A DNA stretch of 50,018 nucleotides, taken from the NCBI GenBank assembly GCA_903926075.1, contig CAIYHQ010000101.1:1-50018 (forward strand), given 5' to 3'. This DNA is from an uncultured Methanomicrobiales archaeon (GTDB lineage: Archaea; Halobacteriota; Methanomicrobia; Methanomicrobiales; Methanospirillaceae). The notes beneath the pieces were generated by a model. That model made no database searches. It saw only the letters and a list, made by a program, of their open reading frames with translations, and was not told where the DNA came from. Of the stretch, positions 1 to 8,204 are shown in pieces. Each line of letters begins with the position of its first letter. Position 1 is the stretch's first letter. A program made the translations under genes and the position numbers.

Positions 1-1
1 G

Positions 2-2317
2 GATATAATTAACAGAAGCTCCTTTATGGTCTTTACAACAAACCCAATGTACAAGGAATTTGACTTCAAAAAAAATCTTCCTGATTTTTCAGATTATCTT
101 ATGTCAATTATAGAGAAAGAAGGTTATTTTCCAGAAAGAGTTGTTCAGGAGTATTTTACGGGAAATCTCACTAAATTCGCCTATATGCCCACATATGACC
201 ACATGTACGTGTTTCAGATTGACATATCCGCTGAAGAATTCAGAACACAAAGGAGCAAATTAAAATATCAGGATGCAATTAAGGACATCCAACTCTTCAA
301 CCCAAATCTCCAGTCGGCACGGATATTTACATCCGCGAAGCGTCTTGTAGGTAATAAAAGTTTTACTCCTTCACCGGAATTATCTTTGATTCTTGACAGG
401 TTGTTTAAAGAAAAAAAGAATATTGAAATAATTAACGGTGAGACCGGGGAGAAAACCCGGTATCTCTATATTGACCTCTTTGATAAGAATTATTCAGGGG
501 ATATGAGCCTTGTCACTGAACTGGTTTATGACTCATCAAAGCAAAAGGAAAATACCACAAATTTACTTATTCTACATGGATTAATTACAGCAATTGCACT
601 TTTTGTTTGTCTAATTGCTGCAATATTTGTGTCCCGAAGACTTACCCGGCCAATTGAACAAATAGTTGAAGATGTCAATATCATTGCAAAAGGCGATCTT
701 GACCATAAAATAAGGTTTACAATAGGGAGAGAATTTGCAGTTCTTGAAGAAAGTATCAATACTATGGTATTATCATTAAAAGATACCATAAAACGTCTAA
801 AAGAGCTTGAGTTGGTCATCAATAAAAGTCCGGCTATTGCATTTGTCTGGAAACCCGAAGAAAACTGGCCAATCGAATTTGTTTCAGATAATATCAGTAT
901 TCTTGGGTACAAACCTGAAGACTTCACAGTTAGAGAAATGAACTATTCAATGCTGGTTCATCCTGATGATCTACAAAAATTAAATGAAGAAATAAAAAGT
1001 TATACTGAAGCAGGAGTCAAAGAATACACCCAGGAATACCGACTTATTACACGTACAGGTGTAACTATGTGGGTAGAAGACCGGACATGGGTACGCACGG
1101 ATAATATGAATAATGTACTTGGGTACCAGGGTGTGGTTATCGACATTTCAGAACGTAAAGCAGCTGAAATTGCATTAGAAATGAGCGAAATACGCCTGAA
1201 AGCGATTATTGATGTAATACCTGATATTATTCTTGTAGTGAATGAAGATGGGTTGTATCTGGATGTTATGACTTCACACCCTGAGTTACTGTTTAAACCA
1301 CCTGATGAATTAAAAGGAAGACTAATTCAGAATATAATCCCAAAAAATGAAGCAAATCTTATCTGTGATGCAATTGAAAAAGCAATTGAAACTGAAGAAG
1401 TCCAGTCTGTTGATTATAAACTGAGTACACCAGCCGGTATCAAATGGTTTGAGGGAAAGGTAACCCTTTCAAAGGAAATTATTGGGGGTAAAAAGATTCT
1501 GGTCTGTTTTATCCGTGATATCACACAACGTAAACAAATTGAGAAAGAGATCCAGGATCTCAATCTGAAACTTGAACAGAGAGTAAAGGAAAGAACAAAA
1601 GATCTTGAGATCGCGAACAAAGACCTTGAATCATTCAGTTATTCGGTTTCACATGATCTTCGTGCACCTTTACGTTCAATAGACGGATATATAGGAATAA
1701 TTTTTGAAGATCATATTGAAGATATCGACCTTGAAGTAAAACATTATCTTGAACGGTGTCGTGAAAATGCCGATAGAATGTCAAATCTTATCGATGATCT
1801 TTTAACTTTCTCAAGGACAAGCAGGCATATTTCTCTTGAAAAAAGGACAATTTCACCTGTAAAAATTGTAAATGAGATAAAAAAAGAGTTTATAAATGAG
1901 ATCAGTTCAAGAAACATTGAGTTTATCATTGAAGAAATGCCCGACTGTATGGCTGATCTAGTTCTTTTAAATCAGGTTTATGTTAACCTGATCTCAAACG
2001 CCGTGAAATTTACACGAAAGACAGAAAAGCCAAAAATAACAGTGGGAGCAATTACCGATGGTCAGGTCCCGGTGTATTTTGTCGAAGATAATGGAGATGG
2101 TTTTGACATGAAATATATCGATAAGCTTTTTATTGTTTTTCAGCGTCTCCATTCACAGGATCAGTTTGAAGGGACCGGTGTTGGGCTTGCAATTGTTGAC
2201 CGGATTATTAAAAGGCATGGTGGCCGAATCTGGGCAACATCCGAACTTGAAAAAGGGGCAAAATTTTACTTTACGCTTGAACCAGAGAAGGAGTTAGACG
2301 AAAATGGAGAAAAGTAA
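2..2317 (+). CDS. Membrane PAS sensor histidine kinase (5' end outside window)
   Basis: This is the C-terminal part of a membrane-bound sensor kinase. The frame is open to the window edge, and the Met at base 26 lies inside the sensor domain, so it is probably not the true start. Counting from that Met: an outer Cache-like sensor half to ~180, a membrane helix ~183-203, HAMP ~204-256 (RRLTRPIEQ), PAS ~265-385, a second PAS ~390-505, a short coiled coil, HisKA with phospho-acceptor H543 in SHDLRAPL, and an HATPase domain with N-box near 655, D-box EDNGDGFD near 690 and G-box GTGVGLAIV at ~716. All catalytic boxes are intact, so it should autophosphorylate. It has no receiver; the next gene starts 14 bases before its stop and supplies one, so the two probably form a relay. 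The ligand is unknown. Confidence 0.9.
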   Translation, partial: DIINRSSFMVFTTNPMYKEFDFKKNLPDFSDYLMSIIEKEGYFPERVVQEYFTGNLTKFAYMPTYDHMYVFQIDISAEEFRTQRSKLKYQDAIKDIQLFNPNLQSARIFTSAKRLVGNKSFTPSPELSLILDRLFKEKKNIEIINGETGEKTRYLYIDLFDKNYSGDMSLVTELVYDSSKQKENTTNLLILHGLITAIALFVCLIAAIFVSRRLTRPIEQIVEDVNIIAKGDLDHKIRFTIGREFAVLEESINTMVLSLKDTIKRLKELELVINKSPAIAFVWKPEENWPIEFVSDNISILGYKPEDFTVREMNYSMLVHPDDLQKLNEEIKSYTEAGVKEYTQEYRLITRTGVTMWVEDRTWVRTDNMNNVLGYQGVVIDISERKAAEIALEMSEIRLKAIIDVIPDIILVVNEDGLYLDVMTSHPELLFKPPDELKGRLIQNIIPKNEANLICDAIEKAIETEEVQSVDYKLSTPAGIKWFEGKVTLSKEIIGGKKILVCFIRDITQRKQIEKEIQDLNLKLEQRVKERTKDLEIANKDLESFSYSVSHDLRAPLRSIDGYIGIIFEDHIEDIDLEVKHYLERCRENADRMSNLIDDLLTFSRTSRHISLEKRTISPVKIVNEIKKEFINEISSRNIEFIIEEMPDCMADLVLLNQVYVNLISNAVKFTRKTEKPKITVGAITDGQVPVYFVEDNGDGFDMKYIDKLFIVFQRLHSQDQFEGTGVGLAIVDRIIKRHGGRIWATSELEKGAKFYFTLEPEKELDENGEK

Positions 2318-3773
2318 TAACTCGGCCAATATCGGAAACAATAAAAATAAGTCTCTCCGGCTCCTTCTTGTCGAAGATTCGGAAGATGACGCATTTCTTC
2401 TTATAAGGACTATAAAAAAGGCTGGTTATGATCTAATTGTAGAAAGAGTCTTCACCCGGGAGGATATGGAAAAAAGTCTAGCTGGTAATTCATGGGACCT
2501 GATAATATCAGATTACCAGATGCCACAATTCAGTGGTTCAGAAGCCTTGTCACTTGCAAAAACATTTAACATCGATATCCCGTTCATTATAGTCTCTGGA
2601 AAGATAGGTGAAGATGTAGCAGTTGATTCAATGCGGGCAGGAGCCCAGGACTATGTATTGAAGGACAACCTGTCCAGGTTAATCCCTGCAATTGAAAGAG
2701 AGATAGCTGACTCACAAATGCGAATTGAACGAAAGGAGGCAATTATTGCGAGAGAAGAAAGCGAGAGTAAATATCACTTACTTGTTGAAACTGTTCCTGT
2801 GGGTGTATTCCAATGGATTCTTACCAATGATGAAGGTCTCGCATTTGCCAATTCTGCCCTTTACCATATGTTAGGATATTCCTCGCTCGAAGAGTTCAAA
2901 TCCATTTATATAAACTCGCTATTTATAGAAAAAGAATCGAGAGATCTTTTTTTTAATATTATAAAAGAGCAGAAAATAATTCATGGACTTGAAATTCAGC
3001 TTCGCTGTAAAGATGATTCAAAGATTTGGACCCGGATAAATGCTACAATTACTGAAGAAAGTGGAAAAAAATGGATAGATGGAATAATTGAAGATATTAC
3101 AGATAAAAAAGATAATGAAAAAGCCCTGGGCAGAGCAAATAAAAAACTAGCATTGCTTCACGATATAACAACAAACGATATTGAAAAGCATCTTTTTACG
3201 ATAAGTGGATACACCACACTGCTCAAAACGAGAATTACTGACGGACCCAACCGTCCTTTCATTGAAAATTTACTAAGGTCACTCTTCACCCTTCAGCAGA
3301 ATATCGAGTTTGCAAAGAATTATAGCGATATGGGTATCAATTTACCAAGATGGCAGAAAGTTAATGATGTTGCATTGTTTGCAATTTCGCATCTCGATTT
3401 TCTTCCGGTTGAAAAAAGTTTTACATTGGGTAGTCTTGAGGTATATGCTGACCCGCTCTTTGAGAAAGCCCTTTATAATATTTTTGATAATATTCTGAAA
3501 CATGGAGAAGAGATAAAGAAAGTGGAAATGACTTATGAAGTTATGGAGGACAAAGTCATAATCACTATTCTCGATAATGGTATGGGGGTCCCACCTGAAG
3601 ATAAAGAGCGGATTTTTATGAAAGACCCGGACAAAAAGAAACACCGGAGTCTCTTTCTTACAAGGGAAATTCTACATATAACAGGAATAAAAATTCTGGA
3701 CTCCGGAACTTACACCAAAGGAGCAAAATTTGAGATGATAATTCCTGAAGGAATGTTTAGGATTTTTGATTGA
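2304..3773 (+). CDS. Receiver-PAS protein with degenerate histidine-kinase module
   Basis: A soluble 489-residue signalling protein. Residues ~18-135 are a receiver with acidic pocket VEDSEDD and phospho-acceptor D70 (ISDYQMP). A PAS domain covers ~155-275, followed by the dimerisation and ATPase region usual in methanogen PAS kinases. In the three related kinases of this window the H-box reads TRHDI; here it is TTNDI, so the acceptor His is N291. The ATPase G-box GFG is replaced by HRS just before LFLTREIL, while the D-box LDNGMGVP (~423) is kept. What is seen is loss of the acceptor and of the ATP-lid glycines; the inference is a pseudokinase acting as output or scaffold for the upstream kinase, whose gene it overlaps by 14 bases. 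It ends 91 bases before a binding-protein lipoprotein gene on the same strand. Confidence 0.85.
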   Translation: MEKSNNSANIGNNKNKSLRLLLVEDSEDDAFLLIRTIKKAGYDLIVERVFTREDMEKSLAGNSWDLIISDYQMPQFSGSEALSLAKTFNIDIPFIIVSGKIGEDVAVDSMRAGAQDYVLKDNLSRLIPAIEREIADSQMRIERKEAIIAREESESKYHLLVETVPVGVFQWILTNDEGLAFANSALYHMLGYSSLEEFKSIYINSLFIEKESRDLFFNIIKEQKIIHGLEIQLRCKDDSKIWTRINATITEESGKKWIDGIIEDITDKKDNEKALGRANKKLALLHDITTNDIEKHLFTISGYTTLLKTRITDGPNRPFIENLLRSLFTLQQNIEFAKNYSDMGINLPRWQKVNDVALFAISHLDFLPVEKSFTLGSLEVYADPLFEKALYNIFDNILKHGEEIKKVEMTYEVMEDKVIITILDNGMGVPPEDKERIFMKDPDKKKHRSLFLTREILHITGIKILDSGTYTKGAKFEMIIPEGMFRIFD

Positions 3774-3864
3774 ATTAAGGGCAGGTTAATTGATAAAGTA
3801 TGGGGCCTTCTCCCTTTTTAGAGTGAGTTTGGCCCCTAATCTTGCAAGAAAAAAAGTGATTACC

Positions 3865-5028
3865 ATGAAAAATGAAATGACTTATGGAATATTTCTTCTC
3901 TGTATTGTATTGCTAATGTTGTTTTTCAGTGGTTGCGTCAGCAATAATAATCCTGCACAACCTGTTGTTAATCCTGTTGAAACTTTAGCAACGGTTTCTG
4001 CTCTGGCCACTCCTGTACAAGTGTTAAGTACTGAAATCCCCACTGCAAATGTTACAGTGAATGCGACAGTCCCGGTAAACGCAATAGTTCCGTTAAATGT
4101 TACACCAGAGATAACTCCGGCTGCTCCGGTTGTATCGATTGATAAGAAAAATCTCCTTATTGTGACAACTGATTCATTTGCTGGCACAGTTGATGAATTA
4201 CAGAAAGCATTTGCTGCCCAGAACCCCGATGTTCTCGTCACTGTAATCACTGTTCCTGAAAGGAAAATATTGGATAACATTACTCTTCTGAAAAAAAGTG
4301 ATATAATTATCGGTTTTGAACCAAATACCGGGTCTAAATTAACTGGTGAAAACATCATTAACAAAACTGATATTATTACAGGAGACTCTGTTGTCCTTGC
4401 ATGGGATGGGACAAAAAACAGTGTTGAACCATTGAATGCAAATGACTGGTACTATTCGCTCTTTAAAAAAGGAGTAAAGTTAGTTATTCTAAATCCACAA
4501 AATGATCAACTAGGGGCGGAAGCACTTAGTGCTGTACACCTCTCTGACCGCTATTATGGCCTTTCACAGATATTCCCTACCTTAATTGGAAGAGAAAGCC
4601 AGATACTTAAGACAATGTCTGCAAATATTTACACAATTAATGTGACATTCCCTTTCAGCACTGGTACAAAACTAATATTTGCAAGCTCAAGGCCTGATGC
4701 TGTTGCATTCATTAAAAATGGATCAGCCCGGTATGGAATTCTATCAAGGAGCGTTGCAGAACAAAACGGACTTACTTATTTATCCCTCCCTCCGGAGATC
4801 GATTTATCCAACCTGTCTCTCGCGAAAATTTACAATACTGTGGCTATCAGGTATTTTGCAGGAACTAAAGGAAAAGAGACCGTCCAACCAATGGAATATG
4901 AGTTTTCATTCCCTGTTGAACACGAAATTACAGAACAAGCCACTAATTTCGGTAACTTCGTTATGGCAGAGAATGGCCAGGGGATTCTAAAATCCCTGGG
5001 CTACAATTCAACCTCTTCATCTACCTAA
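3865..5028 (+). CDS. ModA/WtpA-like substrate-binding lipoprotein
   Basis: A 387-residue exported lipoprotein. The start is ATG 3865, preceded by a GTGAT ribosome site; an in-frame TTG at 3790 would put 25 extra residues before the signal peptide and is less likely. Signal peptide with lipobox FSGC (C24), then a Thr/Pro/Val-rich spacer to ~90. The rest follows the type II periplasmic-binding fold of the WtpA/ModA tungstate-molybdate family: KNLLIVTTDSFAGTVDELQKA at the first lobe, NDWYYSLFK and NPQNDQLGAEA in the middle, and a YLSLPPEIDLSNL-type segment near the end. No ATPase or permease lies next to it; it sits behind two signalling genes, so it may present a ligand to a sensor or to a transporter encoded elsewhere. 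Family assignment rests on residue patterns and the ligand is not proven. Confidence 0.68.
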   Translation: MKNEMTYGIFLLCIVLLMLFFSGCVSNNNPAQPVVNPVETLATVSALATPVQVLSTEIPTANVTVNATVPVNAIVPLNVTPEITPAAPVVSIDKKNLLIVTTDSFAGTVDELQKAFAAQNPDVLVTVITVPERKILDNITLLKKSDIIIGFEPNTGSKLTGENIINKTDIITGDSVVLAWDGTKNSVEPLNANDWYYSLFKKGVKLVILNPQNDQLGAEALSAVHLSDRYYGLSQIFPTLIGRESQILKTMSANIYTINVTFPFSTGTKLIFASSRPDAVAFIKNGSARYGILSRSVAEQNGLTYLSLPPEIDLSNLSLAKIYNTVAIRYFAGTKGKETVQPMEYEFSFPVEHEITEQATNFGNFVMAENGQGILKSLGYNSTSSST

Positions 5029-5029
5029 C

Positions 5030-5037
5030 TTTTTTTT
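5030..5037 (+). terminator. Poly-T terminator after lipoprotein gene
   Basis: A run of eight T starts two bases after the stop of the lipoprotein gene, in the narrow gap between two convergent genes. Runs of T without a strong hairpin are the usual archaeal termination signal. Confidence 0.55.
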
Positions 5038-5042
5038 AATTT

Positions 5043-7613
5043 CTATTCAGAATTTGGAATTATCCGGTACGAATTTTGAGGTACTGTTATCTCAAACCTG
5101 CAACCTTTTTTATAAATACCAGTCTCATGGATGGTCATCCCTGTTATAGAAAGGATCTCACGGGTAAGAAAGAGGCCAAACCCTGTATTTTTTCCGTGTC
5201 CACTATCAAATATCCTGTTCTTCTCTTTATCGGGTATCCCTTCGCCGTCATCTTCACAAAGTATAACGAGATTGTCTTCATTTGTTTCAATCCGGAACTG
5301 TATCTTTGTTGCTCCCTTTGAATGCCTGATGCTGTTATCAATAAGATTGTAGAATACTTTTTCAAGAAGTGGGTCGCCAAATATGCTTACGTTTTGACAG
5401 TCTACAATTAGGCTAATCTCTTCCAGGTCTGCTATTTCTGAAGCACGCCGTATTGTAACTGTTAAATCCTGCCATTCCGGGGATCTGACTCCGATGTTCT
5501 GGTAGTCCCTTGTAAAGGTTATCTGCCTCTGGATAACGAGAGCTGAGTCCTTCTCTTTTTTTACAAGATCAAGGAGAAACGGATCACTCACAGATTCTCC
5601 GACAACTGTGATATAACCGAGTAAGCGGGTAAGTTCATTGTTTATATCGTGGCGGGTAACCTGTGCAAGTAGATTTAGGCGTTTATTTGCCTGTTTCAGT
5701 GCATCTTCGGTAAGTTTTCTCTCTGTAATATCTCTTGAGATCCCTATTAATCCCTGGATGATTCCATCACTATCCCTTAAAGGAACTTTAGTGAAATGAA
5801 GAACTTTTGGAATTTTGTTAATTATAAATGTGCGTTCTCCTTCAATTACTTCACCTTCAAGGACACGCTCGTCAATCGCTTTCATTTCTTCACCGATAGG
5901 GTGGCCGTATACCGTAAGAACATCTCTATGAATGATAAGAGAGAGAGGAATTCCTAGCAATCTCTCAGTTGCTTCGTTAGCATCGATAAACCGGAGATTT
6001 TTATCCTGAATATATATTGCATCCCTTGCTGTACGGAATATTGTGCGATACCTCTCTTCACTCTCCTTTAAAGCAGATTCTATTCGGATTCTTATGATAA
6101 TATGAGTTATCTGGCTTGCAATGCTCTCGAGAGCCAGTCGTGATTCGCGTGGTATTGCCTCAATTGAGTGGGAGGCCATAAGAAATGTCCCGATAACCCA
6201 TCCTTCATGAAGAAGTGGTATAATAGCGATTGAAAGAATATCCTCCTCTTTAAGTCCGATTATCTCTTTTTCCCAACCTTTTGCCTTGCTATAATATGGA
6301 TAACCGTCACGTACAAGCCTCGCCTGTCGTGTTTCAGAAGAAAAGTGTGAAAGTTCTTTTTGCTTTTCTTCCTTGAAACCCGATGAAAAAACCAGATTTA
6401 AATCCCAGGTTGCCGGGTCCATAAGGTATACACAACCACAATCCATACCGGAAGCCCTAATAGCTGCCTGAATAGAAAGTGACAGGGCCTGGTCCAGGTC
6501 GCTTACCGCTCCAAGTAAAATTCCAAGGTCACGCTGGAGAAGCAGGTGCGAAGTAACTTCCCCTTTCTCAGAAACTTCTCTGCATACGCCTCGAAATCCG
6601 ATAAAATTTCCAAAGTCATCTGATATTACTGTTGCACTAGTCTCCAGGTTTATCATTTCCCCTTTCTTATGGACAATTTTCATATCGATAAGCAGGAAAC
6701 TTTCGTGATCATCGATGAGTTCTTCAAAAATTGGTTCGATACGGAGTCTATCGTCGGGCAGAATCAAGTCCAGTAGAGATCGCCCTAAAAGTTCTTCTGA
6801 TTCATATCCAATTAATTCTCCCGTGTTTTCACTTACAGATTGAAAATTACCCTGCTTGTCAAGTGTCCAGAGAAAACGGCGCGATGATTTGAAGAGTTCA
6901 TTCAATGGAGGGCCATTGTTAAAGTGGTCCGAGAGTAGGTTCCATTTATTGTAATCCTCTATTGAATGGTTTGTTAAAGCCCGGTTTCCATTTGAAAAGA
7001 ATTTAGAACCAGAACTTATTATTTCTTCACTTGTTTCTATGACTGTGTCCAGGCTATATTCGGGTTGAATCTGAACCGGATTTTTATTCTCTTCAAAGAG
7101 TATTATTGCCCCGGGCCTTGAATTAGGAAAGACAATGGATAAGCATCGAATTTTATAGGGGAATTTGTCGCCGTTATTAAAAATTTCAATCTCGAACTCA
7201 TATGAAGTCCCTGACAATGCCTTAAGTATCCCCTCCTCAAATTCTTCAGCAGCATCCTTATAAAACTGGGTAAACCGGATAGTGTTCTCAATAAGGTCCT
7301 CCCGCTTCATCTGTGTTAATTCCAGGAATTTTGAGTTGAGATCCTGGACAATACCTTCTTCATCAATTATAACGATTGCAGATGGCAGAAGTTCAAGCAT
7401 CTGGGTAACAGGGAGACGTTTTGTTGCTGTAAAGATCTTTGCCCTGCCATAATTTTTCACTTCGGCCTGACCTGAATGCACAAGGGAAGCAAGGTATTTA
7501 GCTGCAGAAATTCTGTTTATTGGAACTTTACGGGATATCTCTTCGATAGAGAGTCCTCTTGGATGAGCGTGCAGAATTTTTTGAATTGTGGCAAGAGGTC
7601 CTTCGGTTGACAT
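5043..7613 (-). CDS. HTH-PAS-PAS-GAF-PAS sensor histidine kinase
   Basis: An 856-residue soluble kinase with a DNA-binding head. Residues ~1-65 form a winged helix (LSIEEISRKVPINRISAAKYLASL, then a basic wing AEVKNYGRAKIF). Then PAS ~70-170, a linker, PAS ~235-355, GAF ~355-520 (CGCVYLMDPATWDL), PAS ~525-640, H-box LAQVTRHDINNEL with acceptor H655, and an HATPase with D-box CEDDGEGIP and G-box NTGFGLFLTREIL, all intact. There is no membrane helix and no receiver. A kinase that can bind DNA itself could act on promoters directly or bring phosphotransfer to DNA. It is convergent with the lipoprotein gene. Its upstream side is the duplicated small-RNA region; an AT-rich TATA-like stretch at 7689-7700 could be its promoter on this strand. 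Confidence 0.88.
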   Translation of the reverse strand: MSTEGPLATIQKILHAHPRGLSIEEISRKVPINRISAAKYLASLVHSGQAEVKNYGRAKIFTATKRLPVTQMLELLPSAIVIIDEEGIVQDLNSKFLELTQMKREDLIENTIRFTQFYKDAAEEFEEGILKALSGTSYEFEIEIFNNGDKFPYKIRCLSIVFPNSRPGAIILFEENKNPVQIQPEYSLDTVIETSEEIISSGSKFFSNGNRALTNHSIEDYNKWNLLSDHFNNGPPLNELFKSSRRFLWTLDKQGNFQSVSENTGELIGYESEELLGRSLLDLILPDDRLRIEPIFEELIDDHESFLLIDMKIVHKKGEMINLETSATVISDDFGNFIGFRGVCREVSEKGEVTSHLLLQRDLGILLGAVSDLDQALSLSIQAAIRASGMDCGCVYLMDPATWDLNLVFSSGFKEEKQKELSHFSSETRQARLVRDGYPYYSKAKGWEKEIIGLKEEDILSIAIIPLLHEGWVIGTFLMASHSIEAIPRESRLALESIASQITHIIIRIRIESALKESEERYRTIFRTARDAIYIQDKNLRFIDANEATERLLGIPLSLIIHRDVLTVYGHPIGEEMKAIDERVLEGEVIEGERTFIINKIPKVLHFTKVPLRDSDGIIQGLIGISRDITERKLTEDALKQANKRLNLLAQVTRHDINNELTRLLGYITVVGESVSDPFLLDLVKKEKDSALVIQRQITFTRDYQNIGVRSPEWQDLTVTIRRASEIADLEEISLIVDCQNVSIFGDPLLEKVFYNLIDNSIRHSKGATKIQFRIETNEDNLVILCEDDGEGIPDKEKNRIFDSGHGKNTGFGLFLTREILSITGMTIHETGIYKKGCRFEITVPQNSYRIIPNSE

Positions 7614-7735
7614 TTTTCATCTCGATATTTTCAATTCTGTATTCTCAGTTGAGACGAAAACGTATATTCTATATTGATGTGTTTGAAGTGATATATAATA
7701 ATGTGTAACACTATCCTATACTATTATTATATGCC

Positions 7736-7743
7736 ATTATATA
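7736..7743 (+). promoter_or_regulatory. TATA box of putative small RNA 1
   Basis: ATTATATA lies about 25 bases before the proposed RNA start near 7764, the usual archaeal box A distance. The same box is kept in the second copy at 8010-8017. No ribosome site or good start codon follows. Confidence 0.5.
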
Positions 7744-7763
7744 TTTACAAATAAATAAATATG

Positions 7764-7894
7764 CGGAAAGACAATTTAGAAAATAGAAGTTACTCATTCA
7801 ATAACATTACCCCACACTAATAATAGATGGCCACCTACCCCCTATCGGCCTGATACAATGTGTAACTTCTTTCCAGACACGTTCTTTTTTTTTT
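7764..7894 (+). ncRNA. Putative small RNA, copy 1
   Basis: Proposed ~125-130 nt RNA from just downstream of the TATA box to a run of ten T (7885-7894). Inverted arms GAAGTTAC (7786-7793) and GTAACTTC (7862-7869) would close a stem around an open region carrying CCACCTACCCCC (7831-7842). CCACCT is complementary to an AGGTGG-type ribosome-binding site. A 19-codon ORF starts at 7761, but indels break that frame in copy 2, so conservation favours RNA over protein. The role is inferred from pattern only. Confidence 0.5.
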
Positions 7895-8009
7895 ACGTAT
7901 CATATTGCTTTTTCATTTTTTATAATATAGCAGTTTGGGAGATTATTAAAAAACCCAGTCAATGATATACAATGTTGAATATCACAATCTACTATTATTA
8001 TAATATATC

Positions 8010-8017
8010 ATTATATA
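8010..8017 (+). promoter_or_regulatory. TATA box of putative small RNA 2
   Basis: ATTATATA equivalent to the box of copy 1, again about 25 bases before the proposed start near 8038. Confidence 0.48.
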
Positions 8018-8037
8018 ACAACAAATGAATAAATATA

Positions 8038-8173
8038 GGTGGTGAGAATATAGATGTAGAAGTTACCATTCAATACAATAACCCCCACATTATGAATATA
8101 CGACCACCTACCCCCCTACAGGTCAATTATTCAAAAAATGCGTAACTTCCTTCAAGACACGTTCAATTTTTTT
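8038..8173 (+). ncRNA. Putative small RNA, copy 2
   Basis: Second copy of the unit: arms GAAGTTAC (8059-8066) and GTAACTTC (8142-8149), the invariant CCACCTACCCCC at 8104-8115, AGACACGTTC, then T-runs at 8167-8173 and 8176-8181. Near its 5' end it carries AGGTGG (8038-8043), which could pair internally with CCACCT; copy 1 lacks this, so the two RNAs may differ in how exposed the C-rich motif is. Confidence 0.48.
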
Positions 8174-8204
8174 AATTTTTTCTCTTTTAATTGAAATGAT
8201 ATTA

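Larger units (their letters stand above)
7687..8173 (+). repeat. Two tandem diverged copies of a ~210 bp unit
   Basis: The unit at about 7687-7894 recurs at about 7959-8173. Shared blocks, in order: CTATTATTAT; an AT-rich TATA region; GAAGTTAC; CATTCAATA; a CCCCACA-like block; the perfect 12-mer CCACCTACCCCC; GTAACTTC; AGACACGTTC; a T-run. Spacing between matched blocks drifts by only 0-7 bases. The gap between copies (about 7895-7958) is AT-rich without other features. The whole 7614-8204 interval has no convincing protein gene. Confidence 0.85.

Noticed and set aside
3790-3864. TTG start for the lipoprotein
   Set aside because: It would place 25 residues before the signal peptide.
7761-7820. 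19-codon peptide in small RNA copy 1
   Set aside because: The frame is not kept in copy 2, while RNA-level motifs are.
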